From an uncultured Dorea sp. (GTDB lineage Bacteria > Bacillota_A > Clostridia > Lachnospirales > Lachnospiraceae): a stretch of DNA of 64,000 bases. This document shows, in pieces, positions 25,721 through 34,286 of this stretch. The notes beneath the pieces were generated by a model. That model did not search any database, had not been told where the DNA came from, and saw nothing but the letters and a program-made list of their open reading frames with translations. The DNA is taken from assembly GCA_910578865.1 (NCBI GenBank), contig CAJTRM010000019.1, positions 1-64,000 of the forward strand, read 5' to 3'. Position numbers and translations under genes: made by a program. Numbering within the stretch: position 1 is the stretch's first letter; each line of letters opens with the position of its first letter.

Positions 25721-25764
25721 ACCCTCAGTGAACAAATCGTGTGTCCCGTTGTTCACTGAGGGTA
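25720..25764. repeat. perfect 16-bp inverted repeat between the terminator and dnaE
   Basis: TACCCTCAGTGAACAA (25720-25735) and TTGTTCACTGAGGGTA (25749-25764) are exact reverse complements around a 13-nt loop. It starts directly at the T-run of the previous terminator, ends 46 bp before dnaE, and has no T-run after it. It could be an mRNA leader hairpin, a protein-binding site or the remains of a repeat. Confidence 0.7.
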
Positions 25765-25810
25765 GAATCACACAAAGTACAGGGTTGGATATTTCAGGAG
25801 GAGTTTGGAT

Positions 25811-28800
25811 ATGGGTTTTGCACATTTGCATGTACATACAGAATATAGTTTATTAGACGGTTCCAATAAGATTAAGGAGTGCATTTCCCGGGTAAAGGAA
25901 TTGGGGATGGACAGCGTGGCGATTACAGACCACGGTGTGATGTTCGGTGTGATTGACTTTTACCGTGCCGCAAAAGCGGCGGGTATTAAACCGGTACTTG
26001 GCTGTGAGGTCTATGTGGCTCCGGGCTCCAGATTTGACAAAGAAGCTGTGGGGAGCGGAGATGACAGATATTATCATCTGGTCCTTCTGGCAGAAAATAA
26101 CGAGGGCTATCAGAATCTTATGAAGATTGTCTCCATCGGCTTTACCGAAGGGTATTATTACAAACCCCGTGTGGATATGGAGGTTTTAAAGACCTACAGT
26201 AAAGGGTTGATTGCTCTGAGCGCATGTCTTGCAGGAGAGGTGCAGCGCAACATCAGCCGGGGAATGTACAGTGAAGGCATGGCCGCTGCATACCGGTATC
26301 AGGAGATTTTCGGAGAGGGAAATTTCTTCCTGGAGCTCCAGGACCATGGCATGGAGGAGCAGCAGAGAGTCAACCAGTCACTGCTTCGGATGTCCCGGGA
26401 GACAGGAATAGAGCTTGTAGCTACCAATGATGTCCATTATACTTATGCAGAGGATGAGAAGCCTCATGATATACTTCTGTGTATACAGACCGGAAAAAAA
26501 CTGGCCGATGAAGACCGCATGAGATATGAAGGCGGTCAGTATTATATAAAATCAGAAGAAGAAATGCGGACGCTGTTTCCTTATGCCCATGAGGCGCTGG
26601 AAACGACACAGAGGATTGCGGACCGCTGTCATGTTGAAATCGAATTTGGCGTAATGAAGCTTCCCAAATACGATGTGCCGGAAGGATACACTTCCTGGGA
26701 ATATTTAAAGGAACTCTGCCATACCGGGTTAAAAGAACGCTATGAGGAAGTGGATGAACAGCTGGCAGGACGTCTGGAATATGAGTTGTCTGTGATTAAA
26801 TCCATGGGTTATGTGGACTATTTTCTGATTGTGTGGGATTTTATCAAATATGCCAGAGACCATGGAATCAGTGTAGGGCCCGGGCGTGGTTCTGCTGCCG
26901 GAAGTATTGTGTCCTACTGTCTGGGGATTACCAGCATTGACCCGATCAGGTACCAGCTGCTGTTTGAACGCTTCCTGAACCCGGAGCGTGTATCCATGCC
27001 TGATATTGACGTGGACTTCTGCTTTGAGAGAAGGCAGGAGGTCATCGATTACGTGGTAAAAAAATATGGGTCAGACCGGGTAGTTCAGATCGTTACATTT
27101 GGTACGATGGCGGCAAGAGGTGTCATCCGCGATGTGGGGCGTGTGATGGATCTTCCGTATGCCTTTGTTGACAATATTGCAAAAATGATTCCCAAGGAAC
27201 TGAATATTACTCTTGAACGCGCCCTTAAGACCAGCCCGGATTTCAGGAAATCTTATGAGGAAGATTCCCAGGTCAAGGAATTAGTTGACATGTCCATGCG
27301 TCTGGAAGGCCTGCCAAGGCATACGTCCATGCATGCAGCGGGGGTCGTGATCAGCCAGAAATCTATTGATGAGTATGTCCCCCTGTCTCTTGGTTCGGAC
27401 GGTTCTGTAGTTACACAGTTTACTATGACGACTCTGGAGGAACTGGGGCTTCTGAAGATGGACTTCCTGGGGCTTCGGACGCTCACTGTGATCCAGGATG
27501 CGGCGGAGCTTGCCGCCGGGAGCACCGGCAAAGAGATTGATATGAACAGTATTGATTTTGATGATCAGGCTGTACTGGAATTGATCGGAAGCGGAAAGAC
27601 AGACGGGATCTTCCAGCTTGAGAGCGGAGGGATGAAAGGGTTTATGAAGGACCTTAAGCCCAGGAGCCTGGAGGATATCATTGCCGGGATCTCCCTGTAC
27701 CGTCCGGGGCCGATGGAGTTTATTCCTCAATATATCAGAGGGAAGAATCATTCGGGTTCTATCACCTATGACTGTCCTCAGCTTGAGCCGATCCTGGCGC
27801 CGACTTACGGCTGTATTGTGTATCAGGAGCAGGTGATGCAGATTGTCCGCGATCTGGCCGGCTTCACGCTGGGACGCAGCGATCTTTTGCGGCGGGCCAT
27901 GTCCAAGAAAAAGGGAGACGTCATGCAGAAAGAGCGGCAGGCGTTTGTCTATGGGGATCAGGCGGAAGGCGTCCCCGGCTGTATTGCCAACGGAATTGAC
28001 GAGAAGGTGGCCAATAAGATTTATGATGAGATGATTGATTTTGCCAAATATGCATTTAATAAATCTCACGCGGCAGCCTATGCAGTTGTATCATATCAGA
28101 CAGCCTGGTTAAAATATTATTATCCGGTGGAGTTTATGGCCGCACTTATGACTTCTATGATCGATAATCCGGGAAAGGTTTCAGAGTATATCTATTCCTG
28201 CAGGCAGATGGGGATTAAGGTCCTGCCGCCGGACATTAACAGCGGTATGGGAGGGTTTTCCGTAGAAAACGGAAATATCCGTTATGGCCTTGCAGCCATT
28301 AAAAGTATCGGGCGTCCGGTAATAGAAGAGATTCTGAAAGAGAGGAATGAACAAGGCAGGTTCAGGACCCTCAAGGATTTTATCGAGAGACTTTCTGGAA
28401 AAGAGATCAATAAAAGAACCATTGAAAACTTTATAAAATCCGGCGCCTTTGACAGTCTGGGAGGCACAAGAAAACAGTTCATGGTCATTTATGTGCAGAT
28501 CGTTGATCAGGTGAACCAGGAGAAAAAATATTCCATGACTGGCCAGATGTCTTTGTTCGATATGGTGGACGAGGATCAGAAGGCAGAGTTTGATATCCGG
28601 TTGCCGGATATAGGGGAATATGAGAAAGAAACAAGGCTTGCATTTGAGAAGGAAGTGATCGGGGTATATCTGACCGGGCATCCGATGGAAGAATACGAAG
28701 AAATATGGAAGAAACATATTTCCCGTACCACTTTAGATTTCCAGCTGGATGAGGAGAGCGGAAGAACCAAGGTACACGACGGCGCGCGCGAGGTCGTTGG

Positions 28801-29290
28801 AGGAATTATAGCAGGTAAGACGATTAAATATACGCGAAAGAATCAGACGATGGCATTCTTGGTGCTGGAGGATCTGCTGGGAACAGTAGAAGTTGTTGTA
28901 TTTCCCAATGCCTATGAAAAGTACAGGCCGTATCTGGAGGAAGAGAATAAGATTTTCGTAAAGGGAAGGGTTTCTGAGGAAGATGCGGCGGCAAGCAAGC
29001 TGATCTGTGAATCTGTCACACCGTTCTCCCGGATGGTAAAGAGGGAAGTGTGGCTTCAGTTTGAGAGCAAAGAAGCGTTTCTTAAGCAGGAGCAGATGCT
29101 TTACGGGATCCTTCATGATTCCGACGGGAATGACGAGGTGGTAATTTACTGCAAAAAGGAGCATATCATTAAGCATCTGGCGAAAAACCGCAGTGTAGAG
29201 GCCGGGGAGGGGCTATTAAGCAGATTGACTAATTATCTCGGTGAATCTTGTGTAAAAGTCATAGAAAAGCCCATTGAAAACCTGTTATAA
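25811..29290 (+). CDS. dnaE: DNA polymerase III subunit alpha (DnaE type)
   Basis: 1159-residue replicative polymerase. Order of domains: PHP (HLHVHTEYSLLDGSNKI, residues 5-21; TDHGVMFG), polymerase core with GPGRGSAAGS and the catalytic Asp pair in PDIDVDFCFERR (about residues 397-408), the H-A-A-G-V-V and MDFLGLRTL segments, the helix-hairpin-helix and tail, and an OB-fold (VVGGIIAGKTIKYTRKNQTMAFLVLEDLLGTVEVVVFPNAYE). No proofreading exonuclease is inserted, so this is DnaE (lagging-strand primer extension), not PolC. The ATG at 25811 follows CAGGAGGAG. No intein or frameshift is seen. Confidence 0.95.
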   Translation: MGFAHLHVHTEYSLLDGSNKIKECISRVKELGMDSVAITDHGVMFGVIDFYRAAKAAGIKPVLGCEVYVAPGSRFDKEAVGSGDDRYYHLVLLAENNEGYQNLMKIVSIGFTEGYYYKPRVDMEVLKTYSKGLIALSACLAGEVQRNISRGMYSEGMAAAYRYQEIFGEGNFFLELQDHGMEEQQRVNQSLLRMSRETGIELVATNDVHYTYAEDEKPHDILLCIQTGKKLADEDRMRYEGGQYYIKSEEEMRTLFPYAHEALETTQRIADRCHVEIEFGVMKLPKYDVPEGYTSWEYLKELCHTGLKERYEEVDEQLAGRLEYELSVIKSMGYVDYFLIVWDFIKYARDHGISVGPGRGSAAGSIVSYCLGITSIDPIRYQLLFERFLNPERVSMPDIDVDFCFERRQEVIDYVVKKYGSDRVVQIVTFGTMAARGVIRDVGRVMDLPYAFVDNIAKMIPKELNITLERALKTSPDFRKSYEEDSQVKELVDMSMRLEGLPRHTSMHAAGVVISQKSIDEYVPLSLGSDGSVVTQFTMTTLEELGLLKMDFLGLRTLTVIQDAAELAAGSTGKEIDMNSIDFDDQAVLELIGSGKTDGIFQLESGGMKGFMKDLKPRSLEDIIAGISLYRPGPMEFIPQYIRGKNHSGSITYDCPQLEPILAPTYGCIVYQEQVMQIVRDLAGFTLGRSDLLRRAMSKKKGDVMQKERQAFVYGDQAEGVPGCIANGIDEKVANKIYDEMIDFAKYAFNKSHAAAYAVVSYQTAWLKYYYPVEFMAALMTSMIDNPGKVSEYIYSCRQMGIKVLPPDINSGMGGFSVENGNIRYGLAAIKSIGRPVIEEILKERNEQGRFRTLKDFIERLSGKEINKRTIENFIKSGAFDSLGGTRKQFMVIYVQIVDQVNQEKKYSMTGQMSLFDMVDEDQKAEFDIRLPDIGEYEKETRLAFEKEVIGVYLTGHPMEEYEEIWKKHISRTTLDFQLDEESGRTKVHDGAREVVGGIIAGKTIKYTRKNQTMAFLVLEDLLGTVEVVVFPNAYEKYRPYLEEENKIFVKGRVSEEDAAASKLICESVTPFSRMVKREVWLQFESKEAFLKQEQMLYGILHDSDGNDEVVIYCKKEHIIKHLAKNRSVEAGEGLLSRLTNYLGESCVKVIEKPIENLL

Positions 29291-29302
29291 TTCATGTAAA
29301 AT
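29274..29302 (+). promoter_or_regulatory. promoter of pfkA, starting inside the end of dnaE
   Basis: TTGAAA (29274-29279), a 17-bp spacer and TAAAAT (29297-29302). The -35 lies in the last codons of dnaE, giving pfkA a promoter of its own about 58 bp before its start. Confidence 0.6.
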
Positions 29303-29359
29303 GGTGCACGAACAGGAAAATTATAGTAAGCAATCAATGTATACGATGGAGGAACAATT

Positions 29360-30337
29360 ATGGCAGACAAAGTAATCCGTACAATTGGCGTTTTGACAAG
29401 TGGTGGAGATGCACCTGGAATGAATGCGGCTATCCGTGCCGTTGTAAGAACAGCTCTCGGCAAGGGCCTGAGAGTAAGAGGGATTCGTAAAGGTTATTAT
29501 GGCCTTTTGAATGAAGAGATCATCGACCTGTCGGCCAGGGATGTGTCTGATACGATCCAGAGGGGCGGTACAATTCTTCAGACCGCACGGTGCCACAGTA
29601 TGAGGACGGAAGAAGGGCAGCAAAAAGCGGCGGCAATCTGCAAAAAATACGGCATTGACGGGCTTGTGGTCATCGGCGGAGACGGTTCTTTTGCAGGGGC
29701 ACAGAGGCTTTCTCATTACGGCGTCAATACCATAGGGATTCCGGGAACGATTGATCTTGATATAGCATGTACAGAGTATACGATCGGATTTGATACAGCA
29801 GTAAATACAGCTATGGAGGCTATTGATAAGGTGCGTGATACATCTACCTCCCATGAAAGATGTTCGATCATCGAGGTAATGGGCAGGGATGCCGGCTATC
29901 TGGCTCTCTGGTGCGGAATTGCCAACGGTGCAGAGTGTATCCTGATGCCGGAGGAGCATAATTACGACGAGACAAAGATTATCGCAGATATCCAGGAAAG
30001 CAGAAAGCGTGGCAAGAAGAACTATATTATTATCAATGCAGAAGGTATCGGAGATTCCATGAATATGGCCGAGAGAATTGAGGAGGCTACAGGCATGGAG
30101 ACAAGAGCTACCATTATCGGTCATATGCAGCGCGGAGGAAGCCCGACCTGTAAGGACCGGGTGTACGCGTCCATTATGGGGGCGATGGCAGTAGATCTTC
30201 TGATTCAGGGGAAGACCAATCGTGTTGTAGGCTATAAGCACGGAGAGTATGTAGATTTTGACATTAACGAGGCACTGGGCATGAAGAAGGAAATTCCGGA
30301 ATATCAGTACGACATTGCACAGCAGCTTGCACTGTAG
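29360..30337 (+). CDS. pfkA: ATP-dependent 6-phosphofructokinase
   Basis: 325-residue glycolytic kinase making fructose-1,6-bisphosphate. The ATP loop TSGGDAPGMNAAIRA is at residues 13-27, GGDGSF at about 106-111, and the catalytic segment IPGTIDLDIACTEYTIGFDTA at about 129-149. The usual reading of that segment is GTIDNDI-x-GTD. Here the catalytic Asp and the second Asp remain, but Asn is Leu, and Gly-Thr-Asp reads Cys-Thr-Glu. RGGSPT and the substrate-binding EVMGRDAGYLAL are normal. GATGGAGGAACAATT precedes the ATG. It is followed after 6 bp by a DUF1934 gene. Confidence 0.93.
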   Translation: MADKVIRTIGVLTSGGDAPGMNAAIRAVVRTALGKGLRVRGIRKGYYGLLNEEIIDLSARDVSDTIQRGGTILQTARCHSMRTEEGQQKAAAICKKYGIDGLVVIGGDGSFAGAQRLSHYGVNTIGIPGTIDLDIACTEYTIGFDTAVNTAMEAIDKVRDTSTSHERCSIIEVMGRDAGYLALWCGIANGAECILMPEEHNYDETKIIADIQESRKRGKKNYIIINAEGIGDSMNMAERIEEATGMETRATIIGHMQRGGSPTCKDRVYASIMGAMAVDLLIQGKTNRVVGYKHGEYVDFDINEALGMKKEIPEYQYDIAQQLAL

Positions 30338-30343
30338 AAGCTT

Positions 30344-30790
30344 ATGACGAAGGACGTTATACTTACGATCTCCGGACTTCATTCTGAGACATTTGCGGGG
30401 CAGGACGAAGAAAATGACCCTATTGAGGTTATTACTCCTGCCGCGTATTATTTCAAAAACGGGAAACACTATATTGTGTATGATGAAGTAGTGGAAGGAA
30501 TGCCGGGGACGATTAAAAATAAAATCCGTATTACGGGAGACCATCTCCTTGAAATTATGAAGAGCGGGATTTCTAATACGCATATGGTGTTCGAGAAGGA
30601 TAAGATTCATATGACCCAGTATGAGACACCATACGGTGAGCTTATGGTCGGAGCCTTCACAAGAGATATGAAGGTATCGGAAACGGACGACAGCATTGGT
30701 ATCCGTGTAAGCTATGTGCTTGACATTAACGGTGAAAAAGTAGCAGATTGTAATATTACAATGAATATCAGGGCGAACAAAAGACAATAA
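30344..30790 (+). CDS. DUF1934 family beta-barrel protein
   Basis: 148-residue cytoplasmic protein of the DUF1934/YwiB family, a lipocalin-like beta barrel of unknown ligand. Landmarks are VILTISGLHSETFAGQDEENDPIEVITPAAYYFKNGKHYIVYDE and THMVFEKDKIHMTQYETPYGEL. It lies 6 bp after pfkA and is probably co-transcribed with it. No clear ribosome site is seen beyond GTAGAAG, so coupling to pfkA translation is plausible. Confidence 0.8.
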   Translation: MTKDVILTISGLHSETFAGQDEENDPIEVITPAAYYFKNGKHYIVYDEVVEGMPGTIKNKIRITGDHLLEIMKSGISNTHMVFEKDKIHMTQYETPYGELMVGAFTRDMKVSETDDSIGIRVSYVLDINGEKVADCNITMNIRANKRQ

Positions 30791-30820
30791 AAGGGACAGG
30801 CGGATACTGCCTGTCCCTTT
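30790..30820. terminator. bidirectional terminator between DUF1934 and the convergent membrane protein
   Basis: AAAGGGACAGGC (30790-30801) pairs perfectly with GCCTGTCCCTTT (30809-30820). On the minus strand it is followed by TTTTATT, on the plus strand by a short TTT; it probably serves both convergent genes. Confidence 0.8.
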
Positions 30821-30825
30821 CGTGG

Positions 30826-31266
30826 TTATTTGTTTCTGAGCTTTGCGAAAAATCCCTTTTTCTTCTTCGGGGTCTCAAGAGAACCTCTGAGACCCTTCAC
30901 TCCTGTTATATAAATGCCGCTTATTGTAGCCTTTACTTCTTTCTTAACAGGGATGATGGAGAAGACGTCGGCGTCACACATTAAAGTCATTACTTTCGGG
31001 CCAATCTTTGCCTTCACAACCGGTACCTTGGAACGGCGAAGGTATTTTGGTGTATTTTCCAGTACGATTGGCGGGAAACCGGCATCTCTGAGACGGACGC
31101 GGCCTTTATCAATGACCAGTATGGATACGGTCTGCTTTACGGCATCCAGCTGCTCCTGCTGTTCCGCCTGCTTCTTTTCCGCCTTTTTCCCAAGAAAATA
31201 TAATACAATACATGCAATAATTAAAACGACTAAGATAACTAATAATACGATCGTTAATGTACTCAC
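30826..31266 (-). CDS. single-pass membrane protein of unknown function
   Basis: 146 residues. One strongly hydrophobic N-terminal helix (about residues 3-27, VSTLTIVLLVILVVLIIACIV) is followed by a short charged coiled-coil-like stretch (GKKAEKKQAEQQEQLDAVKQ) and a basic, beta-rich cytoplasmic domain (SILVIDKGRVRLRDAGFPPIVLENTPKYLRRSKVPVVKAKIGPKVMTLMCDADVFSIIPVKKEVKATISGIYI, landmark only). It ends KKKKGFFAKLRNK. I do not recognise the family; the topology suggests an inner-membrane-anchored factor. The GTG at 31266 has AGGAGG upstream, which rules out the longer frame. Confidence 0.7.
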   Translation of the reverse strand: MSTLTIVLLVILVVLIIACIVLYFLGKKAEKKQAEQQEQLDAVKQTVSILVIDKGRVRLRDAGFPPIVLENTPKYLRRSKVPVVKAKIGPKVMTLMCDADVFSIIPVKKEVKATISGIYITGVKGLRGSLETPKKKKGFFAKLRNK

Positions 31267-31355
31267 AGCTAACCTCCTACACTCTCTTTTTCGTAAAGAA
31301 TATTGTAACATTGTTTGTGGATAAGTGCAAGAACTTTGAGGGGCAGGAGAATATC

Positions 31356-31385
31356 TTTTGCAAATTGCGTAGGCTGAACTGTTAC
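31356..31385 (+). repeat. solo end of the MITE-like element (about 30 bp)
   Basis: The last 30 bp match the right end of copy A and the reverse of copies B and C, ending in GCGTAGGCTGAACTGTTAC (31367-31385). The rest of the element is missing. The direct repeat TATCTTTTGCAA occurs at 31352-31363 and at 31386-31397, on either side of the terminal part. It lies 96 bp upstream of the cardiolipin synthase start. Confidence 0.7.
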
Positions 31386-31480
31386 TATCTTTTGCAACAG
31401 TACGCAGGATTTTGTGCGGCCGGAATGGACAGGCCAGAGAGCTGCATGGCTGTATTTTTATCAGAGGAGGTGGCGGCATT

Positions 31481-32962
31481 ATGGATATGACGGGAATGAT
31501 CGGTTCCTGGATTATAGGGATTTACCGGTGGATGCTGGAGCATTTGTTTGTCATTAACATTGTATTTTCTGTTTTGATCATTTTTTTTCAGAGGCGGAAT
31601 CCTACTACGGTATGGGCCTGGCTTTTACTGCTTAATTTTATTCCGGTGCTCGGATTTGTGCTGTATCTGGTCCTGGGGCAGAATTTCCATAAAGAACGAA
31701 TGTTTAAGATGAAGGAGATTGAAGGGGAGATCAAATACGCCGTCCGGAGGCAGGAGGAGTCAATATACCGGAAAAAATTAAAGCTCAGAGATCCACAGCT
31801 CGACCGGTTTAAGAGGCTGATCCTCTATAATCTGAATGAAGGAGAATCGGTCCTGACTGACAATAACGATATCAGGATCTATACTGACGGAGAAGAAAAA
31901 TTCCGGGCGCTTCTTGGTGAGATGGAGCAGGCAAAAAATTATATTCATCTGCAGTATTATATTATACGTAATGATGAGCTGTGGCAGGATATGGAAAAGC
32001 TGTTGATCTGTAAGGCAAAACAGGGGGTTGAGGTGCGGATCCTGTTCGACAGCATGGGATGCAAGGCGATGAAGAGAGGAAACTGGTCGAAGCTTGAGCA
32101 GGCAGGGGTTCAGGTGGCAGAGTTTTTCCCGGCCGTATTCGGAAAACTCCAGCTCCGGGTAAACTACCGTAACCACCGGAAGATTGTGGTGATTGACGGA
32201 AGGATCGGGTTTGTCGGAGGGTTTAATGTGGGACGGGAATATCTGGGGCGCAGTAAACGGTTTGGATACTGGAGAGATACACATATCTGTATTGAGGGGG
32301 CTGCGGTGACATCTCTTGCCGTCCGTTTTGTCCTGGACTGGAATTATGCGGCAAGGGAGAATCTTTTTCTGGAGGATCACCTGTTTGAGATACCTGAATA
32401 TGTCCGGGAGGGGAAGGATCCGGTGCAGATCGTATCCAGCGGCCCGGATTCCCGTGCCAGGGAAATACGAAATAATTATCTCTGTCTGATCCATATGGCA
32501 AGAAAAAATATTTATATACAGACCCCTTATTTTATTCCGGATGATGATATCAGAGACGCTCTGATCATTGCCGCAAAGTCCGGGGTGGATGTACGCATTA
32601 TGATTCCGTGCAAGCCGGATCATTTGTTTGTATATTGGGCTACCTATTCTTATATCGGTGAGATGATCGAGGCAGGGGCAAGGTGTTATACTTATGATCA
32701 GGGTTTCCTGCACACGAAATGCCTCTGTATTGACGGACTGGTGAGCTGTATGGGGACTGCCAATATGGATATCCGCAGTTTCAGCCTGAATTTTGAGGTG
32801 AATGCGGTTATCTACAGCGCATCCACCACAGGGAAGCTGGAAAAAGAGTTTGAAGCTGACATAAGAAAGAGTACGGTCATTACCAGAAAGAATTATGAAC
32901 AGCGGACACTGACAGTGAGGGTCAAAGAGCAATTCTGCCGTCTTTTGTCTCCGGTACTCTGA
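31481..32962 (+). CDS. cls: cardiolipin synthase (phospholipase D superfamily)
   Basis: 493-residue membrane enzyme condensing two phosphatidylglycerols to cardiolipin. Two N-terminal transmembrane helices (about residues 8-55) are followed by two PLD domains with catalytic HKD motifs: NHRKIVVIDGRIGFVGGFN (near 230-248) and LHTKCLCIDGLVSCMGTANMD (near 410-430). The ATG at 31481 follows AGGAGGTGG. A longer in-frame GTG start at 31412 has no family similarity and is rejected. The gene is bracketed by inverted ends of the MITE-like element (31356-31385 and 32974-33053), which may reflect past mobilisation or chance double insertion. Confidence 0.92.
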   Translation: MDMTGMIGSWIIGIYRWMLEHLFVINIVFSVLIIFFQRRNPTTVWAWLLLLNFIPVLGFVLYLVLGQNFHKERMFKMKEIEGEIKYAVRRQEESIYRKKLKLRDPQLDRFKRLILYNLNEGESVLTDNNDIRIYTDGEEKFRALLGEMEQAKNYIHLQYYIIRNDELWQDMEKLLICKAKQGVEVRILFDSMGCKAMKRGNWSKLEQAGVQVAEFFPAVFGKLQLRVNYRNHRKIVVIDGRIGFVGGFNVGREYLGRSKRFGYWRDTHICIEGAAVTSLAVRFVLDWNYAARENLFLEDHLFEIPEYVREGKDPVQIVSSGPDSRAREIRNNYLCLIHMARKNIYIQTPYFIPDDDIRDALIIAAKSGVDVRIMIPCKPDHLFVYWATYSYIGEMIEAGARCYTYDQGFLHTKCLCIDGLVSCMGTANMDIRSFSLNFEVNAVIYSASTTGKLEKEFEADIRKSTVITRKNYEQRTLTVRVKEQFCRLLSPVL

Positions 32963-32973
32963 ACAGAATATAT

Positions 32974-33053
32974 CAGTTCAGCCTACGCCATTCGCAAAAC
33001 CGCACTTACGTGCTTTTCGCTGCTTTGCAACTCTTTTTGCTTATAATCAGGCG
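32974..33053 (-). repeat. partial copy C of the MITE-like element (80 bp)
   Basis: It reads CAGTTCAGCCTACGCC and then the conserved interior (TTCGCAAAACCGCACTTACG, hairpins around GCTTTGCAAC), breaking off after AATCAGGCG. It lacks the outermost GTAA and the distal half with the long palindrome. It begins 12 bp after the cls stop codon, in inverted orientation to the solo end upstream of cls. Confidence 0.8.
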
Positions 33054-33170
33054 AAATATGAAATAAATGTGAAAAAGGTTTTAAAGTTCCGGAAAATGTG
33101 ATATAACATAGAAGGTGCCGCCTTCTTATGCGCGGTATAGTTACAGGTAAATTACGAGGTGAAGTTTAAG

Positions 33171-34214
33171 ATGAAAAACAAAATAACAGCTTTATTAACA
33201 GGAATGCTAATGTCAGCAATGCTGCTTTCAGGGTGTCAGATGAGTAAGGGCCTTGAGACGGACAATATGACGATCACACAATATATAGAGGTGGAGATTG
33301 ACGAGGTGGAAAAGGTTTCGGCAATTACAGATGATGATATAGACGCTTATATCCAGTCTGAACTTGAGGCGGAAGCAGATGCAGTTGCAGCAGAGGATCG
33401 TGCGGTAGAAAAAGGAGATACGGTTAAGATTGATTTTGTCGGAAAGATGAACGGGGAGGTGTTCGATGGAGGCTCTGCTGAGGACTATCCTCTTACCATC
33501 GGATCAGGGGCGTTTATTCCCGGGTTTGAGGACAGTATCATCGGACATAAGATCGGAGAGACCTTTGACTGGAACGGTAAGTTCCCGGATAATTACGGCG
33601 GTGAGGAGATGGCAGGCAAGGATGTTGTGTTTACGATCACAGTCAATGCCATTGTCCCGGAATTGAGTGATGAGTGGGTCAAAGCAGTGTCTGAGAAATC
33701 TAAGACCGTGGAGGAGTATAAGAAAGAAGTAACAGGGCTACTTGAGGATAATGCTCAGAAATCGTATGAATATTCCATTGAGACAGCGGTGTGGGAGAAG
33801 GTTATGGAGAACTCTACCGTGAAGAAGTACCCGGAAAAGGAAGTGGATGAAAAAAATAAAGCCTGGATCGGGGAGTATGAGACAGCTGCCGAGTATTACG
33901 GAATCGATTATCAGACATTCATTGAGGAACAGATGGGGATGCCTCTGGAGGATTTTGAGAAACAGATTGAAACTGCTGTGAAAGATGTTGTGAAGGAAAA
34001 AATGGTTGTAGAAGCGATTGCAGATAAGCAGCATATCAAGCTGGATGACAAGACCTATGAAAAAGAAGTGGAAAAGATGGCGCAGGACTATGGGTATCCG
34101 GATGTTAAGACAATGAAGGAAGCTGCTGATGAAGATGAGCTGAGGGAAGAGGCTCTTAAGAATCTTGTAAAGGAATGGCTGGCGGATCATTGCATTCAGG
34201 TGAGGTCAGAATAA
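33171..34214 (+). CDS. exported FKBP-type peptidyl-prolyl isomerase, trigger-factor-like lipoprotein
   Basis: 347 residues. The signal peptide has a lipobox LLSGC (Cys about residue 22). After a short trigger-factor-like stretch comes an FKBP domain (about 80-165: KGDTVKIDFVGKMNGEVFDGG, IGSGAFIPGFEDSIIGHKIGE, VVFTITVNAI), then a helical C terminus like the chaperone arms of trigger factor (LSDEWVKAVSEKSKTVEEYKKEV and onward). The ribosome-binding N domain is absent, which fits a folding helper outside the membrane rather than ribosomal trigger factor. The ATG at 33171 follows CGAGGTGAAG. A terminator follows. Confidence 0.82.
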   Translation: MKNKITALLTGMLMSAMLLSGCQMSKGLETDNMTITQYIEVEIDEVEKVSAITDDDIDAYIQSELEAEADAVAAEDRAVEKGDTVKIDFVGKMNGEVFDGGSAEDYPLTIGSGAFIPGFEDSIIGHKIGETFDWNGKFPDNYGGEEMAGKDVVFTITVNAIVPELSDEWVKAVSEKSKTVEEYKKEVTGLLEDNAQKSYEYSIETAVWEKVMENSTVKKYPEKEVDEKNKAWIGEYETAAEYYGIDYQTFIEEQMGMPLEDFEKQIETAVKDVVKEKMVVEAIADKQHIKLDDKTYEKEVEKMAQDYGYPDVKTMKEAADEDELREEALKNLVKEWLADHCIQVRSE

Positions 34215-34239
34215 TCGGTATAAGAAAATATTAAAAAAG

Positions 34240-34273
34240 AGGCAGAGGTACTGGAGAAGTCCCTGCCTTTTTT
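34240..34273 (+). terminator. intrinsic terminator after the FKBP lipoprotein gene
   Basis: AGGCAG-A-GG (34240-34248) pairs with CC-CTGCCT (34261-34268) with one bulge, followed by TTTTTTG. Confidence 0.75.
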
Positions 34274-34286
34274 GTGTACTAAAATT

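Noticed and set aside
27281..28069. 262-codon minus-strand frame inside dnaE
   Set aside because: Shadow of the conserved polymerase core.
29321..30787. 488-codon open frame on the minus strand opposite pfkA and DUF1934
   Set aside because: It is antisense to two well-recognised genes, has no ribosome site or family similarity, and its Cys/His/Asn-rich translation is typical of a shadow frame.
31778..32932. 384-codon minus-strand frame opposite cls
   Set aside because: Antisense shadow of the PLD-domain gene; no family similarity.
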